Source: Alteraurantiacibacter aestuarii
GTDB taxonomy: Bacteria; Pseudomonadota; Alphaproteobacteria; Sphingomonadales; Sphingomonadaceae
DNA length: 64,000 bases
NCBI RefSeq assembly: GCF_009827405.1
Contig: NZ_WTYY01000002.1
Location: 434,001-498,000, forward strand
Direction of reading: 5' to 3'
Under the pieces are notes generated by a model. That model saw only the letters and a program-made list of their open reading frames with translations. It ran no database searches and had not been told where the DNA came from. Shown here one piece after another: positions 18,667 to 26,238 of this stretch (its first letter is position 1; every line of letters begins with the position of its first letter). Made by a program: the position numbers and the translations under genes.

Positions 18667-19304
18667 CGGCCCGCCCCGGCACGGTAAGCCGCTGTTTCAT
18701 CCTGCGCTTCGGGCAGGGCTTCGGGCAGGGATTCGGCCTGTTCGGCATCGATCATCAGCGGATGAACGACATACATCAGCGTGCGGCGATGGCGGACCTG
18801 GAAGAACGATGACCACAGCTTCGAAATCTCGTCAAAATCGAGATAGCTCGGGGTGATGCAGATCGTGTCATGCTGGCCCGAAAGGTCTGCCCCAAGCAGA
18901 TCGACCGCGCCCTTTGGTGTGTAATGCTCCGTGGTCGCCAGATTCTCCAGCCGGGCGCGGCTGATCTGCGGCATGCCGTGGAACCTGCCCACGACCTTGC
19001 CCATCATCAGTTCCGGCTCCAGCCCGTCGCCCGAAAAGCTGATCAGGTAATGCAGGTTGATGGCGGCCTGCGGCTTGCGCCACAGTTTCCCGTCCGCCCC
19101 CCAGCGCGGGAGATCGTGATTGCGCAGTTCGGCGTTGGTGGTTACCTGGTAAAGGTAGAGATTGACCTCCGACTTGCCATCGTGATCCTTTGCATCGGGC
19201 GGGCCAACATGCACGCGCGCCCGGTCCAGCACCTCGTTCACCGCTGTCTGGATAATGCGCTGCAAGGCGGAAGTTACCATGGCGATGCTGCGATAATCGC
19301 TCAT
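18663..19304 (-). CDS. DUF4255 (Afp16/Pvc16-like) tail terminator
   Basis: A 213-residue protein of the DUF4255/Pvc16-N family. The text ALQRIIQTAVNEVLDRARVHVGPPDAKDHDGKSEVNLYLYQVTTNAELRNHDLPRW and LHYLISFSGDGLEPELMMGKVVG is characteristic. In antifeeding prophage, Afp16 caps the tube and sets particle length. 4-bp overlaps with both neighbours. The C-terminal 25 residues are an acidic, Ala/Glu-rich tail. Confidence 0.87.
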   Translation of the reverse strand: MSDYRSIAMVTSALQRIIQTAVNEVLDRARVHVGPPDAKDHDGKSEVNLYLYQVTTNAELRNHDLPRWGADGKLWRKPQAAINLHYLISFSGDGLEPELMMGKVVGRFHGMPQISRARLENLATTEHYTPKGAVDLLGADLSGQHDTICITPSYLDFDEISKLWSSFFQVRHRRTLMYVVHPLMIDAEQAESLPEALPEAQDETAAYRAGAGR

Positions 19305-19720
19305 CCCAGATCCCGCCTGATCTGATCCGGGCTCATCCGATCGGTCCTGCCTGATGCTGCCATCCGCTGCCGACGCGAGGGCGTGGACCGGCGCGCGGCG
19401 GACAGGGCCTCGTCATGATCCTCTGGCCGCGGCGTGATCGCGCCGGGAATTTGCAGCGCAGCGGGGCGCGAATGGCCCTGTACGGGCATCGGCAGGTCGG
19501 ACGGGCGGATACTGCCAGCCGCAAAGCGCACCGGCATGCCATCGCCGCGCAGCTTGCGCGGTTCGATCACCGGCAGCGGCAAGGGGATGGGCTGGCTGCG
19601 CTTGGCCTCGCTCTGGTGACGGGCAGAGAAGTCTATCGTCCGGGCGCCATAGTCCGCCGCCGGGCTGACTTGCGGTCTGTCTCCCTGAATAGCGCGCACT
19701 AACCAATCGGAACTGGACAT
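19301..19720 (-). CDS. Small proline-rich protein of the CIS operon, unknown function
   Basis: A 139-residue protein I do not recognise. ATG at 19720 is chosen because it lies 5 bp after the upstream stop; a longer frame to 19798 would overlap that gene. It is rich in Pro, Arg and Ser (PIPLPLPVIEPRKLRG, RRSTPSRRQRM) and has no hydrophobic core, so it is probably largely disordered. It ends with the 4-bp overlap that starts DUF4255, so it is translated as part of the operon. It may be a connector or scaffold; no family evidence. Confidence 0.6.
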   Translation of the reverse strand: MSSSDWLVRAIQGDRPQVSPAADYGARTIDFSARHQSEAKRSQPIPLPLPVIEPRKLRGDGMPVRFAAGSIRPSDLPMPVQGHSRPAALQIPGAITPRPEDHDEALSAARRSTPSRRQRMAASGRTDRMSPDQIRRDLG

Positions 19721-19724
19721 GGCA

Positions 19725-20456
19725 TCACTCCAGCGCTTCGAGATAGAGCTGACGCCGCGATGCGCCCATTTCCAGGATATCGTTCTCGCGCCAGCCATAG
19801 CCCCGCGCCAGCGCGATCACATCGTCCAGCGTGGTCCGGGCCAGGCGTTCGATCTCGGTCCAGAAGAAGGCGGCGATATCGAGCGGAGCCTGCCACACAT
19901 GTTCGCACGCAGCGCAGCCCAGCGCCACGCCGGGGCGAGACAGCGGATCGCGGGCAGCAACTTCGCGCGCGATGGCCGCACGCATGCTGTCGCTCAGCGC
20001 CGCCGATGGCAGTGTTTCGCCCGCATGTTCGGCCTTCAGCAAGGCGCGATCGACCAGCGCCTCGGCAATTTCTTCCTCGAAAAAGAGATCCGCAGTGTGC
20101 GCAATATCGGTGCTGTCATGCAGCCGGCAATGGAGGGTGTAGCCATCGATGGCGAAGCTGAACTCGCGCTGCGGCGCGGCGGCGTTGCCATCCAGCAATT
20201 CGTCTATCGACTGTTCGAATTCCAGCGGCTCGCTGCATTGCGGACATTTGACGAAGGCGCGCATGATCGGGCCGATAGTGGCCTTGCGCAGCGCGAACAG
20301 GCGGGCATTGCGCTCGCCCAGCGTCAGCGTGCGCAGGTGCTCCGCGTCGCCGCATTCCTCGCCCGCGGCCACGATTTCGAGCGCGCGCTGCCAATCCGGT
20401 TGCGGCTTGCCGCGTTCCCAGATCGCCACCATCTGTGCTGGCGAGATCGCAGGCAC
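19725..20456 (-). CDS. T4-type baseplate-like protein with zinc-ribbon cysteines
   Basis: A 243-residue protein found next to the tube gene in many CIS clusters (T4_baseplate-like family). It shows GERNARLFALRKATIGP near residue 46, a CPQC pair near 70 and a second CAAC pair near 180 that could bind one zinc between two halves, then WQAPLDIAAFFWTEIERLARTTLDDVIALARGYGWREND ILEM-type text near 190-232 which is the conserved C-terminal block. It lies 4 bp from the tube gene stop. Role inferred: baseplate or chaperone-like component; exact position in the particle unknown. Confidence 0.72.
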   Translation of the reverse strand: MPAISPAQMVAIWERGKPQPDWQRALEIVAAGEECGDAEHLRTLTLGERNARLFALRKATIGPIMRAFVKCPQCSEPLEFEQSIDELLDGNAAAPQREFSFAIDGYTLHCRLHDSTDIAHTADLFFEEEIAEALVDRALLKAEHAGETLPSAALSDSMRAAIAREVAARDPLSRPGVALGCAACEHVWQAPLDIAAFFWTEIERLARTTLDDVIALARGYGWRENDILEMGASRRQLYLEALE

Positions 20457-20459
20457 GGC

Positions 20460-21023
20460 TTAGCTCGCTGGCAGTGTGTAGCTGGGCTCGGCCGGTTCGG
20501 CGACGGAGGTATCCTTCTCCCAGCCTTCGTTCTCAAGCTTGAGCATCGAAATGGCCACGGCATTGCCATTGGCATCAAGCTCTGGAAGCGCGACGAATTC
20601 CGACGGCCAGCAGCGATAGATATTATACGCCAGCACCTTCTGGCCCGCCTCGTTATAGACCTCCAGGATAATGTCCTTGCGGAAATCCTTGAGCGATACG
20701 TCCTGATTGCCGGTGCCGCCCTGCTGATCATCGGTGATGTGATTGTGATAATCCCACACCTTGTTGGCCCATTGCTCGAAGGCCGGATCGTGGGTGACGC
20801 CGCGCTCCAGCGTGATCGCCGCATATTCGCTCTGTCCGGGCATCCGCCGCGGGACCGACGGATCACCGCCCGATCGATGGGTGACGACCTGCGTAGATCG
20901 CGAAAGCGCGCTGACTTTCGAGACGCCCGCCACATATTTGCCATCCCACTTGAGACGGAATTTGTGGCTGCGATACGGATCGTAGCGGTAAGTCGCCTTG
21001 GGAAATTCGGTGTTGGTTGACAT
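20460..21023 (-). CDS. Inner tube protein (gp19/Hcp-like)
   Basis: A 187-residue tail tube protein of the T4 gp19-like family, only one copy in the operon. The pattern SHKFRLKWDGKYVAGVSKVSALSRSTQVVTHRSGG, ITLERGVTHDPAFEQWANKVW and ILEVYNEAGQKVLAYNIYRCWPSEFVALPELDANGNAVAISMLKLENEGW is diagnostic. Hexameric rings stack to form the rigid tube pushed out by sheath contraction. It follows the sheath gene by 35 bp. Antifeeding-prophage-type systems have several tube paralogues (Afp1/Afp5), here only one plus the CIS tube adaptor at 13856-14512. Confidence 0.9.
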   Translation of the reverse strand: MSTNTEFPKATYRYDPYRSHKFRLKWDGKYVAGVSKVSALSRSTQVVTHRSGGDPSVPRRMPGQSEYAAITLERGVTHDPAFEQWANKVWDYHNHITDDQQGGTGNQDVSLKDFRKDIILEVYNEAGQKVLAYNIYRCWPSEFVALPELDANGNAVAISMLKLENEGWEKDTSVAEPAEPSYTLPAS

Positions 21024-21058
21024 GGTTCTATCTCAATCCTTGGCGAGGCTGTTTCAGA

Positions 21059-23659
21059 TCACGCGCTTGCAGGCGCGGTTTGCTGAATTTGCAGGATGAC
21101 GAACTCCGCCGGATCTACCGGCGCGATCCCGACGGTGACGGTCACGATTCCCCGGGCAATGCGGTCAGCCGTGTTGTTCTTGGCATCGCATTGCACCGTG
21201 TAATCATACAGCGCGCCCTGGCGTGCGAGGCCTGCCAGGAAGGAACCCACTTCCAGCCGCAGGGATGACCACAGCGCTTCGTTATTGGGTTCAAACACCG
21301 CCCATTGCGTGCTGCGGTAGAGGGATTCCTCCACGAACAGCGTGAAGCGGCGGACCGGGATGTATTTGTAGGCGTCCTCGAATGCATCGGCGCCGCGCAA
21401 TGTGCGTGAACCCCACACCACCGGACCCACGATCGGGAAGCTGCGCAGGCAGTTGATGCCCTTGGGATTGAGCTCACCGTTCTCTGCGTCGGTCAGCTTG
21501 ACGTCCAGCTTGCTGACGCCTGCCAGACCCGCTGCCTGCCCGGCGGGTGCTTTCCACACGCCGCGCCCGACATCGGTTGCGGCCATGACACCGGCAATCG
21601 CACCGCAAGGCGGGAACAACGCCTGACGCCCCTTCATCTTGAGGTCTTCTTTCCAGATGCGCGGGAAGTAGACGGCGCAATTGCGCGCATATTCCTGGCC
21701 CCCGGCATTGGCGCCGGTGATCCCGACCTGCGAGGGATCAAGCTGCGAGAGCAGGCCCTGCCTTGCCTTGTCCGCCCAGTTTGCAGGCGGATCGACAATG
21801 AAGAAGGCGCGCTTGTTGGTGCAATATTCCGCTGCCGCACCGCGTACCAGCACGTCCAGATCCTGCATCGATTCGGCCACTTCGGGCAGGAAACGGCGGT
21901 CTGGCGGAATGCACAGCAGATTGAACAGATCGGTCTTTTCAAGCAGGTAGATACCTGTCTTGCGGTCCTGATTGCCGAGGTAGGTCGTCGGCGTCAGATA
22001 GGTGCCGTTATTGCCACCCACACCTTGTGCCACCTGGCCATCGCCGGGCGGCATGCCGGAAATCTGGTCCACCCGGGCAAGCGCGGATTCGCTGGCCAGC
22101 ACCTTGTCCACCCGGTTGGGGTAATATTGCTTCTCCCCTTCCTTCGATACCGACAGGTTGAGGTAACGTTCGCTGGCAATCGCCTGACCTTTGGCATTGT
22201 AGAGCGTCAGCGTCAGGTTAAACAGGTCGTCCGCGGTAATCTGATATTCGCTCTGGAACTGCTTGGCGGTTTCCGCAGAAATGCCGTTCTTGTCCGTCTT
22301 GGCGGTCAGCAGATTGCCCCACTTGCCCGGATTGGCAGCCTTGAGCTGGAGCGTCGGGAAGAAGGTGATACCGGTCTTGGTAAAGTCGGCCTCGGCCTTG
22401 GGCAGGAAATAGATCGTGTTCTGATCGATGTGGCGCACGCTGTAGAAGGTATCGTCACCTTCGACCTGGAATGTGTCGCCAATATCCACCGTGCCCAGTT
22501 CCGGCGGGGTTATCGTGATCGATATATCGCCGGACTTGGCCAGTTTCTTGATCGTGGCGTTTTCAGGCGGCGCGCGGTTGAAGATCGGCGCGCAGCAGAG
22601 GCAGAACTGCGTAGACGAAAAAGTCCCGCCGCCCAGAATGGTGACCGTAATCGTGGCGTCCGCCTTGGCCGTCGCCGCGGTATATGTGCCCACCACATAG
22701 GTGTTGGGATCATTGGCAACGGTGAACTGATCGCCGGGCAGTGGCGCGTTGGTGCCATTGATGATGGAGAGCGTGGCGATGGTCTTGGCGCTGTTCAGCG
22801 CGGTCTGCTCGATCTCCCAGCCCAGCGGCATCGGCAGGGCGACAGGCGATGAGAAGATCACCGCGCCGTCGGCCGCCGTGGGCTTGCCGGACAGGGTCAG
22901 CTTGAGCGTCAGATTGTTCGGGTCGGTCCCGGTCACCTGCGGGCTGGCGATGATCGCATAGGATGCGCCGGTGGTGTCATTGGCGAACTGGATCAGGTCG
23001 CCAAGTTCGGGAATGCCGCTGCCACCCGCCAGGGTGATCTGGTTGTTGCCCCCTGCAAAACCTGTCCAGCCTGACGGACTTGGCCCGGCCTGAAACACCA
23101 TCTTGGTGCATTTGCGGAAGTCCCTTGCCAGGACCGGGGCAATCGTGACGCTTGCCAATGTCTTCTTGGTCTTATTGGCCGGGGTGAAGCCGGTTACGGT
23201 ATATTGAGTGCCGGGATCGCCTTCCAGCGCGAAGGTCATGCCGGCAACGGGTGCAGCCTCCGACTCGGCATCTGGCGGAGCTACGGTGAGGCTGGTTGCC
23301 CCGGCCGTCGCATTGGCATCGATCAGCCAGCCATCGGGCGCTGCAGGGGGTGCGGGCGGGAAGCGCATCCGCGCCGCGCCATCGCCCAAAGTCGGCTCGA
23401 ACAGCCGCGCGATAACCGCCTGCGATCCGCCATTGTTGAAGAAATCCTGGACCGCATAGCTCATCGGATAATCGAACTGCAGCCCGCCAAACAGGTTCTG
23501 GAAATCTCCATAGCTGTTGATCGTGATCGGCTCGTCGGTCGATCCGAACAGCGCCCTTCCCACGAAGGCCGCAATATTGGTGGCAACCGGCGTGACCGTT
23601 TTCTGGCCGCTGGGCAATTCCTCGATATAGACACCGGGATAGCTGACTTCGACGCTCAT
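21059..23659 (-). CDS. Contractile tail sheath protein, oversized
   Basis: An 866-residue sheath protein. The N-terminus (SYPGVYIEELPSGQKTV, VATNIAAFVGRALFG) and C-terminal block (WKAPAGQAAGLAGVSKLDVKLTDAENGELNPKGINCLRSFPIVGPVVWGSRTLRG, YIPVRRFTLFVEESLYRSTQWAVFEPNNEALWSSLR) are classical. Most CIS sheaths have 350-550 residues; the additional ~350 lie between about residues 110 and 440 and are Thr/Ala/Gly-rich beta text with two similar halves (AGATSLTVAPPDAE... / GTYTAATAKADATITV...). They likely form surface-exposed domains. A strong AGAGGAAG binding site precedes the ATG. It is the only sheath gene. Confidence 0.92.
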   Translation of the reverse strand: MSVEVSYPGVYIEELPSGQKTVTPVATNIAAFVGRALFGSTDEPITINSYGDFQNLFGGLQFDYPMSYAVQDFFNNGGSQAVIARLFEPTLGDGAARMRFPPAPPAAPDGWLIDANATAGATSLTVAPPDAESEAAPVAGMTFALEGDPGTQYTVTGFTPANKTKKTLASVTIAPVLARDFRKCTKMVFQAGPSPSGWTGFAGGNNQITLAGGSGIPELGDLIQFANDTTGASYAIIASPQVTGTDPNNLTLKLTLSGKPTAADGAVIFSSPVALPMPLGWEIEQTALNSAKTIATLSIINGTNAPLPGDQFTVANDPNTYVVGTYTAATAKADATITVTILGGGTFSSTQFCLCCAPIFNRAPPENATIKKLAKSGDISITITPPELGTVDIGDTFQVEGDDTFYSVRHIDQNTIYFLPKAEADFTKTGITFFPTLQLKAANPGKWGNLLTAKTDKNGISAETAKQFQSEYQITADDLFNLTLTLYNAKGQAIASERYLNLSVSKEGEKQYYPNRVDKVLASESALARVDQISGMPPGDGQVAQGVGGNNGTYLTPTTYLGNQDRKTGIYLLEKTDLFNLLCIPPDRRFLPEVAESMQDLDVLVRGAAAEYCTNKRAFFIVDPPANWADKARQGLLSQLDPSQVGITGANAGGQEYARNCAVYFPRIWKEDLKMKGRQALFPPCGAIAGVMAATDVGRGVWKAPAGQAAGLAGVSKLDVKLTDAENGELNPKGINCLRSFPIVGPVVWGSRTLRGADAFEDAYKYIPVRRFTLFVEESLYRSTQWAVFEPNNEALWSSLRLEVGSFLAGLARQGALYDYTVQCDAKNNTADRIARGIVTVTVGIAPVDPAEFVILQIQQTAPASA

Positions 23660-23718
23660 GGGGCTTCCTCTGTTCTATTGGATCAGGCGGATTCAGGATC
23701 GCCGGCTGAAAGCCGGGA

Positions 23719-24468
23719 TCACTGATCGCGAATGGATTCGACGCTCTGCCAGAAGGTCTGTTCGGCGGTTGCTGTGGTCAGCAGTTTGGCCACCACTGTG
23801 TTTTCGGTGGCACCGATGTAGGTGACATAGGCGGTCATCATCGTGCCCGCCGCAGATGCCAGGGCCGAACCGGCAGCTTCGACAGCCGAGACATAGGCCT
23901 GAACAGCAGTGGCGATGTCTGTCTTGAGAGTGGCGATCAGGAAATCACACCGACTGCTGCTGTCGTCGTTGAACTTGGCTCCGATCGCATTCATCGCCGT
24001 TGTTTGCGCGTGATCGACATCGACCTTCGCGGCCGAAACAGCATCATTGTAAACTGCCACAGCGGTATTCCAGGCGTTTACTGCGGATTTATAGGCCGTG
24101 TTTGCGGCCACCTGATCCTTGCGATCAGCATATTTGGCATCCGCGATGCTGGTATCATAGGTGTTGCACGGAGTTGTTATGTCCGAAGGTAGGTTGCCGC
24201 ACTCGTCGCCAGGCGAAGTTTCCTGCCCTTCGTAGATACCCAAAGCAACGTCGAGAGCTCTGCCAAGTTGCTCAGATATAGCTTGCGGCTCGGTATTCAG
24301 CATCTTCACATCAGCAATATTCTGAAGTGCGGATGTCAGGTTTGTTTCCACATCTAGCTGCGATATCGACGCAATAAGCGCCGAAATCGCCAAATAGTCG
24401 TCTGAATTTGAGCGGCGCTCCGCCACCGGCTGCTCAGATACTTTGGATCGCTTCTTGGAGTTCGCCAT
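23719..24468 (-). CDS. First gene of the CIS operon, helical protein of unknown function
   Basis: A 249-residue protein with no family I recognise. ATG at 24468 is preferred over 24492 because CGGGAG sits 7 bases before it. The N-terminus is basic (MANSKKRSKVSEQ), the rest is Ala/Thr/Val-rich and likely mostly alpha-helical, with long helices such as AYKSAVNAWNTAVAVYNDAVSAAKVD and AVQAYVSAVEAAGSALASAAGTM. Four cysteines lie at positions suited to disulphides in the middle. It is separated by 59 bp from the sheath and begins the operon. Possible roles are a tape measure, a lumen plug or a cargo, but nothing in the sequence decides. Confidence 0.65.
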   Translation of the reverse strand: MANSKKRSKVSEQPVAERRSNSDDYLAISALIASISQLDVETNLTSALQNIADVKMLNTEPQAISEQLGRALDVALGIYEGQETSPGDECGNLPSDITTPCNTYDTSIADAKYADRKDQVAANTAYKSAVNAWNTAVAVYNDAVSAAKVDVDHAQTTAMNAIGAKFNDDSSSRCDFLIATLKTDIATAVQAYVSAVEAAGSALASAAGTMMTAYVTYIGATENTVVAKLLTTATAEQTFWQSVESIRDQ

Positions 24469-24492
24469 CAATTTGCTCCCGAGTAAATTCAT

Positions 24493-25057
24493 CTCGGATG
24501 CAGATCGATATTATACTGCTTTAGAGTCAATCGACGCAAAAATTGCCACCCAATTTGGGACAGATTCCTTAATTATGAACTATTTCATAGTATTTTTCCT
24601 ACACAGTAGAATATATATTGAAATATTCAAAAACTCATACTTATCTTACCAATATATACTTAGTTGAGTGGGAAACTATCTGCGTGATTTTATAATTATG
24701 TATGCTTATGACTGTTTCTCAGAGCATTATATTGTCAATCTATTGCTCATTTATATACTGAGTACATAACATTATCATATTTTATAATATCCAAGTTTCT
24801 TCTATAATTAATTCAATTTATATGTTTAAATATTAATATTCCCTTTTTGGAATTTTTATTAAAGGCACGCGATTTTATCTGTTTTTTGTTGAGATTGAGC
24901 CATTTTTATAGCCCCCTGATTGACAGGGATGACGCAGAAGCCTTCTTTCGGCTGTACGCGATAGCCACCAGCGCGGGTTCACCATGCGCTCGCAGGCGAC
25001 CAAAGACGCGTTTCAATTGTCGGCTTTTGACGTCCGGATCGCTGCCGAAGCAGCGTT
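24493..25057. promoter_or_regulatory. AT-rich leader of the CIS operon and 3' flank of the M14 gene
   Basis: No gene was found in this stretch. From about 24500 to 24900 the DNA is roughly 70-75 percent A+T by eye, in sharp contrast to the surrounding GC-rich sequence, with many TATAAT-like and TAATTA-like words on both strands. It lies directly upstream of the first CIS gene (minus strand), so it should hold the operon promoter. Such DNA is a typical target for nucleoid-type silencers (H-NS, MucR/Ros class), suggesting repression of an acquired or costly operon. The exact promoter cannot be placed by eye. Confidence 0.6.
25040..25055 (-). terminator. UUCG hairpin after the M14 gene
   Basis: On the minus strand the bases just after the carboxypeptidase stop codon form a perfect 6-bp stem CGCTGC/GCAGCG with a TTCG tetraloop. 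No T-run follows, so it is a stability or factor-dependent end signal rather than a classic intrinsic terminator. It marks the likely end of the dctA-esterase-TonB receptor-M14 operon. Confidence 0.4.
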
Positions 25058-26233
25058 TCAATCCAGCAGCAGCACGTCGATCAGGTCATCGGCCAGCTGC
25101 CGTGCCGCAGCATCTGCAGCTTGCGGATCGGCGCTGTCGGACACCTCGTAGGTGTATGCGGGAATGTCGTAGGCCTCGTGGAACCAGTTCTTCGAAGTGC
25201 CCGATCCCGGGTTGGCATTGCGGCGCTCTATGGTGAATGGATATCCGGCAAACTCCTGTTCCCGCCCCTCCAGCCAGCGAGACAGGAACTGGCGCTGCGG
25301 AGCGCTTGCCTCGTCGCCCTGAACATAGAACAGATTATTCTGGGTGGAATGGAAATCCAGCATCACCACCGGCCTGGCGGTTTGCGGCATGGCATCCAGC
25401 CAGCGTCCCACGGCGGCAGTTTCCGGCTGGGTGAACAGCCCCCAGTCACGGTTGAGGTCCTTGCCGCCCAGATTGGCGCGCCAGTGTCCGCGCGCCACGC
25501 CATCGGGGTTGAGCAGCGGCACGGCCAGCAACTGGAAGCGCCCGTGCGCCGCCGGATCGCTGGCGAGCCGGGCCAGCACCTGTTCCAGAAAGGGCTCCAT
25601 CGCATAGGCGCCGGTCACTTCGGGCGGATGCTGACGGCCCAGCAGCACGATCAGTTCGGGCGCGGAGCTGTCGCCATAATGCAGCGCCTCTATCGGCAGG
25701 CCGGTGTGGGAATATCCCAGCGTAAGGCGTTCCACCCCGTCCAGCGCGGAAAGCTGGCCCAGCTGGCGATCATAATCCTGCTGCACGATCAGTGGCTGCG
25801 CGCTGACGGTGCCGCTGCCCGGCGGAAGCGTGAGCACGGCGCTTCCGCTATTATCGACGCTCTGCGCGGAAATCTCGCTGGTGCCCTCCGCAGTGGTCAG
25901 CTTGGGCGTGTAGCGATGGGCCGCACCCAGATAATCGATCCGCACGCTGATCGGCGCATTGCCGCGCGCTTCATAGCGAAAGGCATACCACGGGCTGGGA
26001 TTGATCGGCGGGGCGTGTTCGGGGGTGATGACAATGGCGAACTGCCGCTCCCCCTCAATCACGCAGGCGGACTGCGGTGCTCCATCGAAATCGAACGAAA
26101 TGGCCGCCTGCTGCGTGTGGCAGCCGGTTGCAGCTGATGCCGAAACGCCAACTGGCGGGGTCAAGGTGGTGCACCCTGCCCCCGCCAGGAGGATTGCCGA
26201 GGCTAACAGCCATCTGGCGTCAAATGCAGCCAA
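25058..26233 (-). CDS. M14-family zinc carboxypeptidase, predicted lipoprotein
   Basis: A 391-residue exported peptidase. The N-terminus has a hydrophobic segment ending in LLAGAGC, a lipobox with Cys21. The M14 catalytic set is visible: RQHPPE (His-x-x-Glu zinc ligands) near residue 200, LNPDGVARGHWRANLGGKDLNRDWG (substrate-binding Asn-Arg) near 240, DFHST (third zinc ligand His) near 290 and TYEVSD (catalytic Glu) near 365. The start appears to be TTG at 26233, five bases after the TonB receptor stop. It probably trims peptides or amidated substrates in the periplasm before uptake by the operon's transporters. Confidence 0.85.
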   Translation of the reverse strand: MAAFDARWLLASAILLAGAGCTTLTPPVGVSASAATGCHTQQAAISFDFDGAPQSACVIEGERQFAIVITPEHAPPINPSPWYAFRYEARGNAPISVRIDYLGAAHRYTPKLTTAEGTSEISAQSVDNSGSAVLTLPPGSGTVSAQPLIVQQDYDRQLGQLSALDGVERLTLGYSHTGLPIEALHYGDSSAPELIVLLGRQHPPEVTGAYAMEPFLEQVLARLASDPAAHGRFQLLAVPLLNPDGVARGHWRANLGGKDLNRDWGLFTQPETAAVGRWLDAMPQTARPVVMLDFHSTQNNLFYVQGDEASAPQRQFLSRWLEGREQEFAGYPFTIERRNANPGSGTSKNWFHEAYDIPAYTYEVSDSADPQAADAAARQLADDLIDVLLLD

Positions 26234-26238
26234 TCAGG

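Noticed and set aside
3596..24492. Prophage interpretation
   Set aside because: No capsid, portal, terminase, integrase or lysis genes are visible, while DUF4255 and the AAA+ ATPase are typical for contractile injection systems.
3596..24492. Type VI secretion interpretation
   Set aside because: No TssB/TssC split sheath, TssJ/L/M membrane complex or ClpV is present; a single-chain sheath and DUF4255 argue against it.
24847..25236. Plus-strand frame of 129 residues at the edge of the AT-rich region
   Set aside because: It begins in AT-rich DNA and continues antisense to the M14 gene end; no ribosome site or family-like text.
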